Shown one piece after another: positions 32,251 through 32,500 of a stretch of 32,500 nucleotides of DNA (position 1 is the first letter of the stretch; each line of letters starts with the position of its first letter). The notes beneath the pieces were generated by a model. The model did no database searches and was not told the origin of the DNA. It saw only the letters and a program-made list of their open reading frames with translations. This DNA is from Chrysomallon squamiferum (taxonomy: Eukaryota; Mollusca; Gastropoda; Neomphalida; Peltospiridae). The stretch is from NCBI GenBank assembly GCA_012295275.1, contig CM022666.1:1778616-1811115 (forward strand), read 5' to 3'. The translations under genes and the position numbers were made by a program.

Positions 32251-32310
32251 CTTAACTCCAGTCGCAGGATACCAAATCCCTCGCAAAGACAAACGGTCAA
32301 GATTAAACAT
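32251..32310 (-). CDS. Large gene, exon 1 (start)
   Basis: The ATG is at 32308-32310 (context GCTAAACATGT). Twenty codons read MFNLDRLSLRGIWYPATGVK and end at AAG/GTAATA in phase 0, matching the phase-0 acceptor of exon 2. No signal peptide is encoded, in agreement with type II topology. A T-rich intron follows. An upstream in-frame start was not seen within the last 190 bases of the window. Confidence 0.7.
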
Positions 32311-32500
32311 GTTTAGCGCGACACCTAACAGCGACCCTTGTCGTTACTCCAGAACTATCAAAAAATAACACGCTGCTGATTTTAATATATTTGGCGTTTA
32401 AGAGTTTTACTCTTTTAAACAACGATAACATCACTGCCGTGAAATGTTAATGTTTTTTCGATTAAAATATGAGCCTCGGGGTACAGTGCGTTTCTTTTTA
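32311..32500 (-). promoter_or_regulatory. 5' UTR/proximal promoter of the large gene
   Basis: Unique sequence without simple repeats. On the coding strand an A/T word (CCAAATATATTAAA) lies about 90 bases before the ATG and could act as a TATA-like element. This is only positional inference, and the transcription start is not identified. Confidence 0.3.

Larger units (their letters stand above)
18059..32310 (-). other. Gene model: type II membrane mucin with two Ig domains and two chitin-binding domains
   Basis: Nine coding exons (32251-32310, 29348-29654, 23217-28139, 22768-22824, 21582-22508, 20996-21316, 20282-20596, 19650-19817, 18059-18279) join without a frame break into 7299 nt, 2432 residues. 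The first junction is phase 0 and every later one is phase 1, the pattern typical of shuffled extracellular modules. Domain order is: cytoplasmic tail (about 1-92), membrane helix (about 93-117), Ser-rich repeat stalk (about 123-1763), TTSP mucin region (about 1806-2085), Ig1 (about 2092-2198), Ig2 (about 2199-2303), CBM14-1 (about 2304-2359), CBM14-2 (about 2360-2432). The likely role is a cell-surface, chitin-binding, heavily glycosylated adhesion or recognition molecule. That role is inferred from the domains only. The uncertain joints are the mini-exon start and the weak donor of exon 8. Confidence 0.75.

Overview
The window looks like animal nuclear DNA, most likely from a lophotrochozoan and probably a gastropod mollusc; this assignment is an inference. 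Exons are short, have GT/AG borders and are separated by introns. A large share of the sequence is microsatellite: (GA)n, (CA)n, (TTA)n, (TTG)n, (TAG)n, (AAT)n. There are no bacterial operons. Most long open frames are simply translated microsatellite.

Layout. (1) 1-5903 is repeat-laden intron downstream of a minus-strand first coding exon (5904-6243) that encodes the start of a filamin/jitterbug-type calponin-homology domain. Its later exons were not found. (2) A small minus-strand gene (exons 11878-11985, 10251-10542, 9326-9507) encodes a predicted 193-residue single-pass type II membrane protein. (3) A plus-strand gene (exons about 13568-13598, 14046-14140, 15746-16108) encodes an unrecognised small protein of about 162 residues. 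Its first exon is tentative. (4) A minus-strand gene fills 32310 down to 18059 with nine exons, all in compatible phase, coding about 2432 residues.

The large gene is the main discovery of the window. Reading from its N terminus it has a cytoplasmic tail, an RRR anchor and one membrane helix. A 4.9 kb single exon of Ser-rich ectodomain follows, with three different tandem peptide repeats (10, 9 and 11-12 residues). After a mini-exon comes a TTSP-repeat mucin exon of about 70 units, then two Ig-like domains on separate phase 1-1 exons, and last two chitin-binding Peritrophin-A (CBM14) domains. Two Ig domains followed by CBM14 recalls the variable-region chitin-binding proteins (VCBPs) of chordates, but here the module sits at the tip of a very long membrane-tethered mucin stalk. 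The small type II gene at 9.3-12 kb shares its exon phases and a conserved cytoplasmic motif (Y-x-T-D-x-L-D), so the two look like a divergent paralogous pair. The small gene lacks any visible Ig or CBM14 exons.

Other points are a 105-nt in-frame extension at the large exon's donor that would add a second membrane helix, tandem ~145 bp repeats carrying TGACGTCA motifs directly after the large gene's stop codon, a fold-back inverted repeat at 710-877, and a tRNA-like SINE candidate at 12840-13025. All gene models come from reading splice signals and phase by eye and have not been checked against transcripts.
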